NCBI RefSeq assembly: GCF_030811455.1
Contig: NZ_JAUSQU010000001.1
Span: forward strand, 1 to 64,000
Direction: 5' to 3'
Length of the DNA: 64,000 nucleotides
From: Streptosporangium lutulentum
GTDB lineage: Bacteria > Actinomycetota > Actinomycetes > Streptosporangiales > Streptosporangiaceae
The position numbers and the translations under genes are program-made. Below the pieces are notes generated by a model that did not search any database, had not been told where the DNA came from, and saw nothing but the letters and a program-made list of their open reading frames with translations. Shown here piece after piece: positions 1 to 7,418 of the stretch (positions within the stretch are counted from its first letter, which is position 1; each line of letters begins with the position of its first letter).

Positions 1-874
1 TGATCTTTCGAGCCTTCCAGACCCCGTCTTCCAGATACCAGGTGAAGATGTTGGCGGACAGGTCCTCGACGTTGATCACGGTGTTGACGAAGCCGTAGGT
101 CTTGTTCGGGTCGTGGGCGGGACGGAGTTCCAGGGCCATCTGGTGCTGGTCGCCCAGGTCGATCTCCTGAAGGTGCTTGCGCTTGGACAGGTCCCAGACG
201 TGCAACCGGTGACCGTATTTCCGGCCGACCAGCTCCTCCAGCGAGGGACCGGGCTCTATCTGGTTCGGGGTGCCCCACTCGCTGGTGACCATCCTGTCGT
301 GGCCGAGATGCCACCAGAAGTCGTAGTGCAGCTCCTGAGGCCCCCTGTTCGCCTCCCAGCGCCCCTTGGGCTCGAAGGTGTCGTGGTCGAGCGTGAACAC
401 CCCGCCCGGTGCGTCGCCGTCCACGTTGCCGAGCGCGCTGACGTAGATCGCGTCGGTGCCGCAGTGGACGGTGTGCGGGCGGCTGTAACCGGTCTTCTTG
501 AAGATCGTCTCCGGTTCGATCGTCTTGACGAGCTTGGGATGCCAGGGATCGTCCTTGACGTCGAAGATGTAGATCCTGCTCGACCGCAGGCCGGGAAGGA
601 CGAGATAGCGCCGCTCCACATGAGGGTGCGGAGCGTACGGGCACAGGGCCGCGCTGCACACGTTCCACCCGAAGTGATGTAGCTCGTCCCCGGGGACGGA
701 CATGTCGTGCACGCTGGCGATCGACCCGTCCGACAGATCGATCGTGGCGAGCGCGTCCGGCCGGCCTTCGCCGTCGGTGTCGAGCAGGGCGACGTAGGCG
801 AGCTGTTCTCGCGGGGCGAGCATGGCCTCACGGGCGGACGGATAGAAGGTGGGGTCGGGCTGGATGAGTGCCAT
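1..874 (-). CDS. Selenium-binding protein 56 family (methanethiol oxidase-like), 3' end cut by window edge
   Basis: Reading the minus strand from ATG at 874 gives an open frame that runs off the left edge without a stop, so the C-terminus is outside the window. It starts MALIQPDPTFYPS and contains the SBP56 signatures HCGTDAIYVSALGNVDGD and YDFWWHLGHDRMVTSEWG, with the conserved Cys and His-rich segments. Family knowledge: SBP56 proteins are copper-dependent cytoplasmic methanethiol oxidases (methanethiol to formaldehyde, H2S and H2O2). The start is supported by AGGAG seven bases upstream (883-887). Neighbours do not reveal the sulfur source used. Family confidence is high; substrate is inferred. 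Confidence 0.88.
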   Translation of the reverse strand, partial: MALIQPDPTFYPSAREAMLAPREQLAYVALLDTDGEGRPDALATIDLSDGSIASVHDMSVPGDELHHFGWNVCSAALCPYAPHPHVERRYLVLPGLRSSRIYIFDVKDDPWHPKLVKTIEPETIFKKTGYSRPHTVHCGTDAIYVSALGNVDGDAPGGVFTLDHDTFEPKGRWEANRGPQELHYDFWWHLGHDRMVTSEWGTPNQIEPGPSLEELVGRKYGHRLHVWDLSKRKHLQEIDLGDQHQMALELRPAHDPNKTYGFVNTVINVEDLSANIFTWYLEDGVWKARKI

Positions 875-1527
875 GGCGGACTCCTAAGCCGAAAGCCGAT
901 ATCCCTACTAACATTGTGGGAAAACTCTCTGTTGTCCAGTGGCTGTGTTGCGTAGCCGACCGGTGGGGGAGCCGTGACGGCACGAGGAGGAGCGTGCGCC
1001 GCGTTCTCCGCTCTGAAAAGTTCGGCGTGGCCGTGCCGGCCCCGCCGCCGCGACGACCTGGGCACCGTGGGTCCACAGCGGGCCGACGAGCCGAGGTGCC
1101 CCGGCGAATCCGAGCACCGGTCGGTCCGTCTGTGCTCGGGCGCGCATGCTCATGTCGGGACGAGGTCGAATCCCCCGTCTGAACACGCAGGTCGGCGGCC
1201 TCGCCCACTTTCAGGTTAATCCCACCGGTGAGGGCGGCGCGGGTGCGGGGACGGCCGGTCCCGTTCGTGGACGCCGACGGATCCATGCCGGCCGGACGGA
1301 TCCGGGGAGTTCGAGGAGCGGGTGGCTTGAGCGGGTTGCCCGTGTCAGGACCGCGCCGCTCGTCGGGACCACTCGGGACCACGCTGCCGGTGCGGATCCG
1401 GCGAATGCCGTGATGCACCCCGTGCCGACGAACCGCTTGCGGGCAAACGAAGAGGTGCGGGCCGGTGACGGTCCCGCACCTCTCCGTTCTTGCCTTGCTT
1501 ACCGGTTACCTGTCTTGCTGGACAGTG
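875..1527. other. Intergenic region, no supported gene
   Basis: Between the SBP56 gene and the 3' end of the collagen-like gene. Open frames here have no ribosome-binding site or recognisable domain and overlap each other on both strands, as expected by chance at this G+C content. Apart from the possible promoter at 898-920, nothing functional was seen. Confidence 0.5.
898..920 (-). promoter_or_regulatory. Possible promoter/operator of the SBP56 gene
   Basis: An A+T-richer patch just upstream of the SBP56 ribosome-binding site holds TCCC-N12-GGGA arms (TCCCTACTAACATTGTGGGA on the plus strand). It is the only promoter-like stretch here. The regulator is unknown and the call is weak. Confidence 0.25.
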
Positions 1528-3951
1528 CTACCAGCCGCCACACACCGTGGGCCGAACGACCCAGCTGGTTGGGCACACTGGCTGAACGTTGCCCAGAACG
1601 ACGGCAACGGGGGTTCCCAAAGTCACGGGAGTTCCGGGAGGTCCGGGAGGTCCTTCCGGTCCGATCGGGCCTTGAGGTCCTTCGGGTCCTGCCGGTCCCT
1701 CAGGGCCGGTGGCGCCGTCGACACCATCGGCGCCTGCCGGTCCTGCCGGTCCTGCCGGTCCTGCCGGTCCTGCCGGTCCTTCGGGTCCGGCTGGGCCTTC
1801 GGGTCCGGGTGCGCCGTCGGCGCCTGCGGGTCCCTCAGGTCCGGCTGGGCCTTCGGGTCCGGGTGCGCCATCGGCGCCTGCGGGTCCTTCGGGTCCGGGT
1901 GCGCCATCGACACCGTCAGCGCCCGCAGGTCCTGCTGGGCCTTCGGGTCCAGGTGCGCCATCGGCGCCTGCGGGTCCCTCAGGTCCTGCTGGTCCTTCGG
2001 GTCCTGCCGGTCCGGGTGCGCCGTCGGCGCCTGCGGGTCCTTCGGGTCCGGGTGCGCCATCGACACCGTCAGCGCCCGCAGGTCCTGCTGGGCCTTCGGG
2101 TCCAGGTGCGCCATCGGCGCCTGCGGGTCCCTCAGGTCCTGCCGGTCCTTCGGGTCCGGGTGCGCCATCGACACCGTCAGCGCCCGCAGGTCCTGCTGGG
2201 CCTTCGGGTCCAGGTGCGCCATCGGCGCCTGCGGGTCCCTCAGGTCCTGCCGGTCCTTCGGGTCCAGGTGCGCCGTCAGCGCCTGCTGGTCCTTCGGGTC
2301 CGGGTGCGCCGTCGGCGCCTGCAGGTCCCTCAGGGCCGGTGGCGCCGTCAGCGCCTGCGGGTCCTGCTGGGCCTTCGGGCCCGGGCGCGCCGTCGGCTCC
2401 CGCTGGTCCTTCGGGGCCGGTGGCGCCGTCAGCGCCTGCCGGTCCTGCGGGTCCTGCTGGGCCTTCGGGCCCGGGTGCGCCGTCGGCTCCCGCTGGTCCT
2501 TCGGGGCCGGTGGCGCCGTCAGCGCCTGCCGGTCCTGCGGGTCCTGCTGGGCCTTCGGGTCCAGGTGCGCCATCGGCGCCTGCGGGTCCCTCAGGTCCTG
2601 CCGGTCCTTCGGGTCCGGGTGCGCCATCGACACCGTCAGCGCCCGCAGGTCCTGCTGGGCCTTCGGGTCCAGGTGCGCCATCGGCGCCTGCGGGTCCCTC
2701 AGGTCCTGCCGGTCCTTCGGGTCCAGGTGCGCCGTCAGCGCCTGCTGGTCCTTCGGGTCCGGGTGCGCCGTCGGCGCCTGCAGGTCCCTCAGGGCCGGTG
2801 GCGCCGTCAGCGCCTGCGGGTCCTGCTGGGCCTTCGGGCCCGGGCGCGCCGTCGGCTCCCGCTGGTCCTTCGGGGCCGGTGGCGCCGTCAGCGCCTGCCG
2901 GTCCTGCGGGTCCTGCTGGGCCTTCGGGCCCGGGTGCGCCGTCGGCTCCCGCTGGTCCTTCGGGGCCGGTGGCGCCGTCAGCGCCTGCCGGTCCTGCGGG
3001 TCCTGCTGGGCCTTCGGGTCCGGGTGCGCCGTCAGCGCCGTCAGCGCCTGCCGGGCCTTCGGGTCCTACCGGTCCTTCGGGTCCGGGTGCGCCGTCAGCG
3101 CCGTCAGCGCCTGCCGGGCCTTCGGGTCCTACCGGTCCTTCGGGTCCGGGTGCGCCGTCGGCGCCTGCGGGTCCTTCGGGTCCGGGTGCGCCATCGACAC
3201 CGTCAGCGCCCGCAGGTCCTGCTGGGCCTTCGGGCCCGGGTGCGCCGTCGGCTCCCGCTGGTCCTTCGGGGCCGGTGGCGCCGTCAGCGCCCGCAGGTCC
3301 TGCTGGGCCTTCGGGCCCGGGTGCGCCGTCGGCTCCCGCTGGGCCTTCAGGGCCGGGTGCGCCGTCGGCGCCTGCGGGTCCTTCGGGTCCGGGTGCGCCG
3401 TCGGCGCCTGCGGGTCCTTCGGGTCCGGGTGCGCCGTCGGCGCCTGCGGGTCCTTCGGGTCCGGGTGCGCCGTCGGCGCCTGCGGGTCCGGGTGCGCCGT
3501 CGGCGCCGTCAGCGCCGTCAGCGCCGTCAGCGCCCGCGGGTCCTACCGGGCCCCGAGGACCCACTGGTCCCCGAGGACCTGCGGGGCCTTGAGTACCTTC
3601 CGGAATCTTGCAAAGGAAGACCGGTAGACCCATCCACCGGCACAGCGGGATGTAGTCTGACGGCTGCGGGCAAACCTGGAATGCCGCATAGATAATCTTT
3701 TGAACCCCTGAAGTATCTTCAGTTGAATTCTTCTGGGGTGGAGGACAGAGGCCTTCCGGAATCGCAGAAGGCCCTGGTGTGAAAGCGAGGCTGACTGGTT
3801 GGCCCGCGATGTAACTAACCGCTTGGTAGCGGTTGTTTTCCTGGGCCGTCAACCAGTTGGCAGCAGTTGCTGATGCAGGGGAGTGAAGGAGAACGGCCCC
3901 AGCGAGAGCACCGCTCGCCAAGGTCCGTTTCATAAATTTAGCCACGTTCAT
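1528..3951 (-). CDS. Secreted collagen-like Gly-X-Y repeat protein
   Basis: An 807-residue protein from ATG 3951, chosen because GGGAGAG lies about five bases upstream and a signal peptide follows at once ([20 protein letters not shown], cleavage near SATA-AN). Residues about 31-117 form a non-collagen head with several Cys. Residues about 118-773 are an almost uninterrupted Gly-X-Y tract dominated by [12 protein letters not shown] and [10 protein letters not shown] units. The last about 30 residues form a cap with two Cys, ending in CGGW. Bacterial collagen-like proteins form triple helices and are usually exposed or released; a surface, adhesive or spore/hyphal-sheath role is plausible but unproven. 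There is no LPXTG motif or transmembrane anchor. Both ends of the gene and its promoter are far less G+C-rich than the genome. The tract contains a perfect 459-bp tandem duplication. Confidence 0.85.
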   Translation of the reverse strand: MNVAKFMKRTLASGALAGAVLLHSPASATAANWLTAQENNRYQAVSYIAGQPVSLAFTPGPSAIPEGLCPPPQKNSTEDTSGVQKIIYAAFQVCPQPSDYIPLCRWMGLPVFLCKIPEGTQGPAGPRGPVGPRGPVGPAGADGADGADGADGAPGPAGADGAPGPEGPAGADGAPGPEGPAGADGAPGPEGPAGADGAPGPEGPAGADGAPGPEGPAGPAGADGATGPEGPAGADGAPGPEGPAGPAGADGVDGAPGPEGPAGADGAPGPEGPVGPEGPAGADGADGAPGPEGPVGPEGPAGADGADGAPGPEGPAGPAGPAGADGATGPEGPAGADGAPGPEGPAGPAGPAGADGATGPEGPAGADGAPGPEGPAGPAGADGATGPEGPAGADGAPGPEGPAGADGAPGPEGPAGPEGPAGADGAPGPEGPAGPAGADGVDGAPGPEGPAGPEGPAGADGAPGPEGPAGPAGPAGADGATGPEGPAGADGAPGPEGPAGPAGPAGADGATGPEGPAGADGAPGPEGPAGPAGADGATGPEGPAGADGAPGPEGPAGADGAPGPEGPAGPEGPAGADGAPGPEGPAGPAGADGVDGAPGPEGPAGPEGPAGADGAPGPEGPAGPAGADGVDGAPGPEGPAGADGAPGPAGPEGPAGPEGPAGADGAPGPEGPAGPAGADGVDGAPGPEGPAGADGAPGPEGPAGPEGPAGADGAPGPEGPAGPEGPAGPAGPAGPAGPAGADGVDGATGPEGPAGPEGPQGPIGPEGPPGPPGTPVTLGTPVAVVLGNVQPVCPTSWVVRPTVCGGW
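2085..3021. repeat. 459-bp tandem duplication inside the collagen-like gene
   Basis: Bases about 2085-2562 match about 2544-3021 at a constant offset of 459 bp with no mismatch that I can see; identity ends at 2563/3022 (A versus G) and is lost upstream of about 2085. 459 bp is exactly 51 Gly-X-Y triplets, so the duplication keeps both the reading frame and the collagen register. The perfect match indicates a recent event. Confidence 0.85.
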
Positions 3952-4287
3952 TCTCTCTCCCGGCGCCTTAGGATAAAACGCTTGGTCAGCATCCTTGGGT
4001 TGGCGGAGAACGTTCAAAAGAAATGTTTCATGAAACTGGCTGATACCCTTGGTAAGGGACATGCATTTCTTTGCCGTCACCAATTGGAATAACACATAAA
4101 GACCAATTGTTCGATTAGGTGAATTAATCGGACTAAAGGACTTATATTCGCTTAACGCGGGCTGTGTCCCCCCGTTCCTTCGCGCGGCAGAGGGGCTTCG
4201 CGTCAGGGGAAGGCGCTCTGCCACTCCTCGGCGCGAGATCGGAACCACCGGACGCAGGCACCCTTTGCCGATCTGGGGCGCGAGTGT
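3952..4287. other. A+T-rich intergenic region upstream of the collagen-like gene
   Basis: No gene is supported. Hand-counting 4021-4140 gives 46 G/C of 120, far below the surrounding DNA. It must hold the promoter of the collagen-like gene, and contains a perfect 12-bp palindrome GTTTCATGAAAC at 4025-4036 and two CCAATTG-like words near 4080-4110. I could not fix the -10 and -35 elements. Confidence 0.5.
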
Positions 4288-4830
4288 TCAGGCGGACCGT
4301 GATCGGATGAAGGTCTCGATGCCGTCCAGCACGCGCTGCAGGCCGAAATCGAAGCCGTCGTCCACGCCGCTGAAGACTCCCGCCTGGGTGACACGCGCCA
4401 GTGTCGCGTAATGATCGTCGGCCAGGATCCTGTCCAGGAAAGGTGCTTGGGCCTCCCAGGACTGCTCGTCGCTGATCCCTGTGCGTTGCGCCGCCTGGGA
4501 CGCTTCCGCGACCGTTCGCGCCGTGCCGACCACGTAGCCGTCGATGGGCGTGAGCATCGCCATCATCTCGCCCTCGTTGAGGCCGATGCCGTCAACGACG
4601 CGCAGCCCTTCCTCCATGCCCTTCAACGCGTTGGGGCCCAAGACCGGGCGGGCCTGGGACACCTGGAGCAGCCGGGAGTGGCGATGGTACAGCGCCCAGG
4701 ACTGCCGGGCGATCAGCCCCGGGCCGGCCCCGCGAGCCATCCGGCCTCGTCCGATTCGGCCGTCGCCCAGGTCGTCTGCGGGCGGCTGGAGCGCTGCCTC
4801 GGTTCCGGAGGTTCGAGGGGAGCCGGCCAC
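4288..4830 (-). pseudogene. TetR-family regulator remnant (C-terminal ligand domain only)
   Basis: From about 4710 down to the stop at 4288 the minus strand encodes a typical TetR C-terminal domain: SWALYHRHSRLLQVSQARP, then GPNALKGMEEGL and MLTPIDGYVVGTARTVAEA, ending DDGFDFGLQRVLDGIETFI. This is how the tetracycline-repressor-like C-terminal domain usually reads. The N-terminal helix-turn-helix (about 70 residues) is absent; translating the minus strand between 4830 and 5060 shows no DNA-binding domain. The open frame up to 4830 adds only low-complexity residues and has no convincing ribosome-binding site. It is therefore most likely a decayed regulator gene. Confidence 0.6.
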
Positions 4831-5065
4831 GGCCGGGTGACGCCCGGTGCTGCTCGGGATCTTCCGTCATCCGTTCCGCCGGACGGTTCCGCGTCTCCGG
4901 AACGCGCTGCCGTCCCGGAGGGGTGGCCGCGCGGAAGGGCGGCCGTTGTCGCTCGGATGGGCCGCCGGACGGTCCCTCGGGCGGGCGACCCTGTCGGCGT
5001 GATGGAGGCGGCCGTCTTCCGGCGCGCCGTCGAAGGTGGCGCGGCGTACTCGCCGGACCCTTTCT

Positions 5066-5092
5066 TAAAGTCTAACTTGAAGTCTAAACTTG
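5066..5092. repeat. Short direct/inverted repeats before a LacI-type site
   Basis: AAGTCTAACTTG is followed directly by AAGTCTAAACTTG, giving repeated AAGT/ACTT half-sites in an A+T-rich patch. It could be an old operator of the adjacent TetR remnant; there is no direct evidence. Confidence 0.3.
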
Positions 5093-5097
5093 ATCAT

Positions 5098-5115
5098 GGA
5101 GAGAGCGCTCCCTCC
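5098..5115. promoter_or_regulatory. LacI/CebR-type operator 1
   Basis: Near-perfect palindrome GGAGAGAGCGCTCCCTCC around the GAGCGCTC core (5103-5110). The same core occurs at seven other places in the window, all in front of sugar-utilisation genes. It lies about 280 bp upstream of the second site before the GH16 gene and may be an auxiliary operator. Confidence 0.6.
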
Positions 5116-5344
5116 AAAAGGGTGATGGGGGTGAGTCCTCCTGTCAATTTTCCGCCCGACGGTGATCTTCGCGTTCGGGTCGAAGGGCGGGTGTGGGGAA
5201 GAAAATCCACCCTCATTTGGACTCAAGTAGCCAAAGCTCACGGCATTATGTCGCGTTACAACGTGATCTTCGAGAAACCCTCTCCCGGTCGCACCGTGGC
5301 CGTCCTCTCTCGTGATGCCTGTTTCCGGCATGTTAATTGGGCTC

Positions 5345-5396
5345 TTGACAGGGTCTGTCGGACGAGAGCAATCTCTCGTTGAGAGAGCGCTCCCCG
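5345..5396 (+). promoter_or_regulatory. GH16 promoter with LacI/CebR-type operator 2
   Basis: TTGACA at 5345-5350, an 18-base spacer, CAATCT at 5369-5374 as a plausible -10, then GAGAGAGCGCTCCCC with the core at 5385-5392 at the expected transcription start. A repressor bound there would block initiation. The same order and spacing is seen before both sugar-transport operons (39860 and 48173). Confidence 0.65.
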
Positions 5397-5438
5397 ACTC
5401 GTCATCGATACGGCACCCCCCACTCCCGAGGAGACGCG

Positions 5439-7208
5439 ATGCCCTCGTCCCGAAGTCCCGGACGCCAGCGCCTGGCGCTGTTCGTCGCCGCGGCGGTCAC
5501 CTTGATCACATCCTGCCTGGTGGTGGTGCCCGCGATGGCCGCCGCTCCCGTCCTGCTGTCTCAGGGCAAGCCCGCGACGGCGTCGTCATCGGAGGCGGCG
5601 GTCTTCCCCGCGTCCTCCGCCGTCGACGGCAATCTCGGAACGCGCTGGTCCAGCGCGTTCAGCGATCCCCAGTGGATCCAGGTCGACCTCGGCGCGACCG
5701 CGAGCATCACACAGGTGGTGCTGAACTGGGAGAGCGCACACGGCAGGGCCTTCGAGGTGCAGACCTCCCCGAACGCGAGCACCTGGACCTCGATCTACTC
5801 CACCACGACCGGCACCGGCGGCACGCAGACCCTGAACGTGACCGGCACGGGCCGGTATGTGCGGTTGTACGGCACCCAGCGCTCCAGCCAGTGGGGTTAC
5901 TCGCTGTGGGAGTTCCAGGTCCACGGCACGATCGGCACCACCCCGCCGGATCCCACCCCCACGCCGACCGTGAATCCCCCCGATCCCGGCGGTGACAAGC
6001 TGCTGTCCTACGGCAAGCCCGGTTCGGCCTCGACATCCCAGAACGACCAGAACTGCGGGAACTGCATCCCGGCCAGGGCGTTCGACCGCGACCCCGCCAC
6101 TCGCTGGGCGACGAGCTCCACCACGGGCTGGGTGGATCCGGGCTGGATCTCCGTCGACCTCGGCGCGACCGCGCAGATCAAGAAGGTCGTGCTGCAGTGG
6201 GACCCCGCCTACGCCAGGGCCTTCCAGATCCAGGTCTCACCGGACGGGAACGCCTGGACCCCGATCTACTCCACGACCACCGGCACCGGCTTCAAGCAGA
6301 CCCTGAACGTCACCGGTTCGGGCCGCTACGTGCGCATGTACGGCACGCAGCGGGCCACGCCGTACGGCTACTCGCTGTGGGAGTTCCAGGTCTGGGGCAC
6401 CGGTGGCGCCCCCATAACGCCCCCGCCGCTGCCTCCCGACCCGGCCGTCCCGCCGAGGCTCGTGTGGAGTGACGAGTTCAACGGCGCGTCGGGCACCAAG
6501 CCCGACGCGGCCAAGTGGCGGCCCGAGATCGGGCCCGGCGTCAACAACGAGCTGCAGTACTACACCAACAACGACAACGCCACCATGGACGGTGCCGGCA
6601 GCCTCGTCATGGAGGCGCGCAAGCAGGTCACCGCGGGTTCGGCCTGTCCTCGCGACCCGCTCAGCGGCAGCACCACCTGCCAGTACACCTCGTCGAGGCT
6701 CAACACCTACGGCAAGTTCAGCTTCACCTACGGCAGGGTCGAGGCCCGGATCAAGCCGTCGGGCACCAAGGGCCTCTGGCCCGCCTTCTGGATGCTCGGC
6801 GCCGACTTCTTCGACCAGAACCGGCCCTGGCCCTACGTGGGCGAGATCGACATCATGGAGCACGTCGGCAAGGAACCGCACAACGTGTACTCCACCCTCC
6901 ACGCCCCGGCCTACTTCGGAGGAGGCGGGTTCGGCAAGTCGTACACGATCCCCGGCAACTTCAACGACGCCTTCCACGTGTTCGCCGTGGACTGGAACAG
7001 CAAGGGCATGAGGTTCACCGTCGACGGCAACCTCGTCCACGAGGTCAACCGCGAGACGCTGGAGACCACCGTCGGACCGTGGGTCTTCGACCACCCGTTC
7101 TTCATCATCCTGAACAACGCCGTCGGCGGTGACTGGCCGGGGCCGCCCGACGCCACCACGGTCTTCCCGCAGCGGATGCTCGTCGACTACGTCCGCGTCT
7201 ACCAGTAA
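5439..7208 (+). CDS. Secreted GH16 endo-beta-1,3-glucanase (laminarinase-like) with two F5/8C modules
   Basis: 589 residues from ATG 5439, preceded by GAGGAG five bases upstream. A signal peptide (hydrophobic segment about 11-30, AMAAA cleavage) is followed by two F5/8-type C/CBM32-like modules (about 37-170 and 180-310), separated by Pro/Thr linkers, and a GH16 catalytic domain (about 345-589). The active-site motif GEIDIMEH is intact: Glu469 nucleophile, Asp471 and Glu474 acid/base. The WPAFWMLG and DYVRVYQ ends are typical of laminarinases. It should cut beta-1,3- or mixed-linkage glucan outside the cell. The upstream LacI-type site links it to the GH1/ABC loci at 40-51 kb. Substrate is inferred from family; beta-1,3(1,4)-glucan or another beta-glucan is possible. 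Confidence 0.9.
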   Translation: MPSSRSPGRQRLALFVAAAVTLITSCLVVVPAMAAAPVLLSQGKPATASSSEAAVFPASSAVDGNLGTRWSSAFSDPQWIQVDLGATASITQVVLNWESAHGRAFEVQTSPNASTWTSIYSTTTGTGGTQTLNVTGTGRYVRLYGTQRSSQWGYSLWEFQVHGTIGTTPPDPTPTPTVNPPDPGGDKLLSYGKPGSASTSQNDQNCGNCIPARAFDRDPATRWATSSTTGWVDPGWISVDLGATAQIKKVVLQWDPAYARAFQIQVSPDGNAWTPIYSTTTGTGFKQTLNVTGSGRYVRMYGTQRATPYGYSLWEFQVWGTGGAPITPPPLPPDPAVPPRLVWSDEFNGASGTKPDAAKWRPEIGPGVNNELQYYTNNDNATMDGAGSLVMEARKQVTAGSACPRDPLSGSTTCQYTSSRLNTYGKFSFTYGRVEARIKPSGTKGLWPAFWMLGADFFDQNRPWPYVGEIDIMEHVGKEPHNVYSTLHAPAYFGGGGFGKSYTIPGNFNDAFHVFAVDWNSKGMRFTVDGNLVHEVNRETLETTVGPWVFDHPFFIILNNAVGGDWPGPPDATTVFPQRMLVDYVRVYQ

Positions 7209-7237
7209 CCGCCCAGGAGCGGCAACCGCCCAGGAGG

Positions 7238-7270
7238 GATCCGGCACGGCCGCCGGCCGTGCCGGATCCC
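7238..7270. terminator. Hairpin terminator after GH16 gene
   Basis: Perfect 15-bp inverted repeat GGATCCGGCACGGCC / GGCCGTGCCGGATCC with loop GCC, 30 bases after the GH16 stop. No U-tract, as is common for actinomycete hairpin terminators. Confidence 0.75.
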
Positions 7271-7418
7271 CGCGCCTGCCGCCGGATCCCTTCCCCGCCC
7301 GCGACAGGCCCCGTACCCGATCCTCGTCGTGTCCGCCCGTAGATCCTTCCCCCGCCCGCTCACCCGCGAGTGAGCGGCACGCTCAGAGCCGAGATCGCCT
7401 CCACCCCCCGGAGGGAAG

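Noticed and set aside
1146-3695. Long plus-strand open frames opposite the collagen-like gene (849, 720 and 627 aa)
   Set aside because: They exist only because G+C-rich Gly-X-Y repeats lack stops in other frames; their products are monotonous Arg/Val, Gly/Ser or Pro/Ala repeats without a start signal or domain.
4411-5382. 323-aa plus-strand frame over the TetR remnant and glucanase promoter
   Set aside because: It covers the promoter and both operators and shows no domain.
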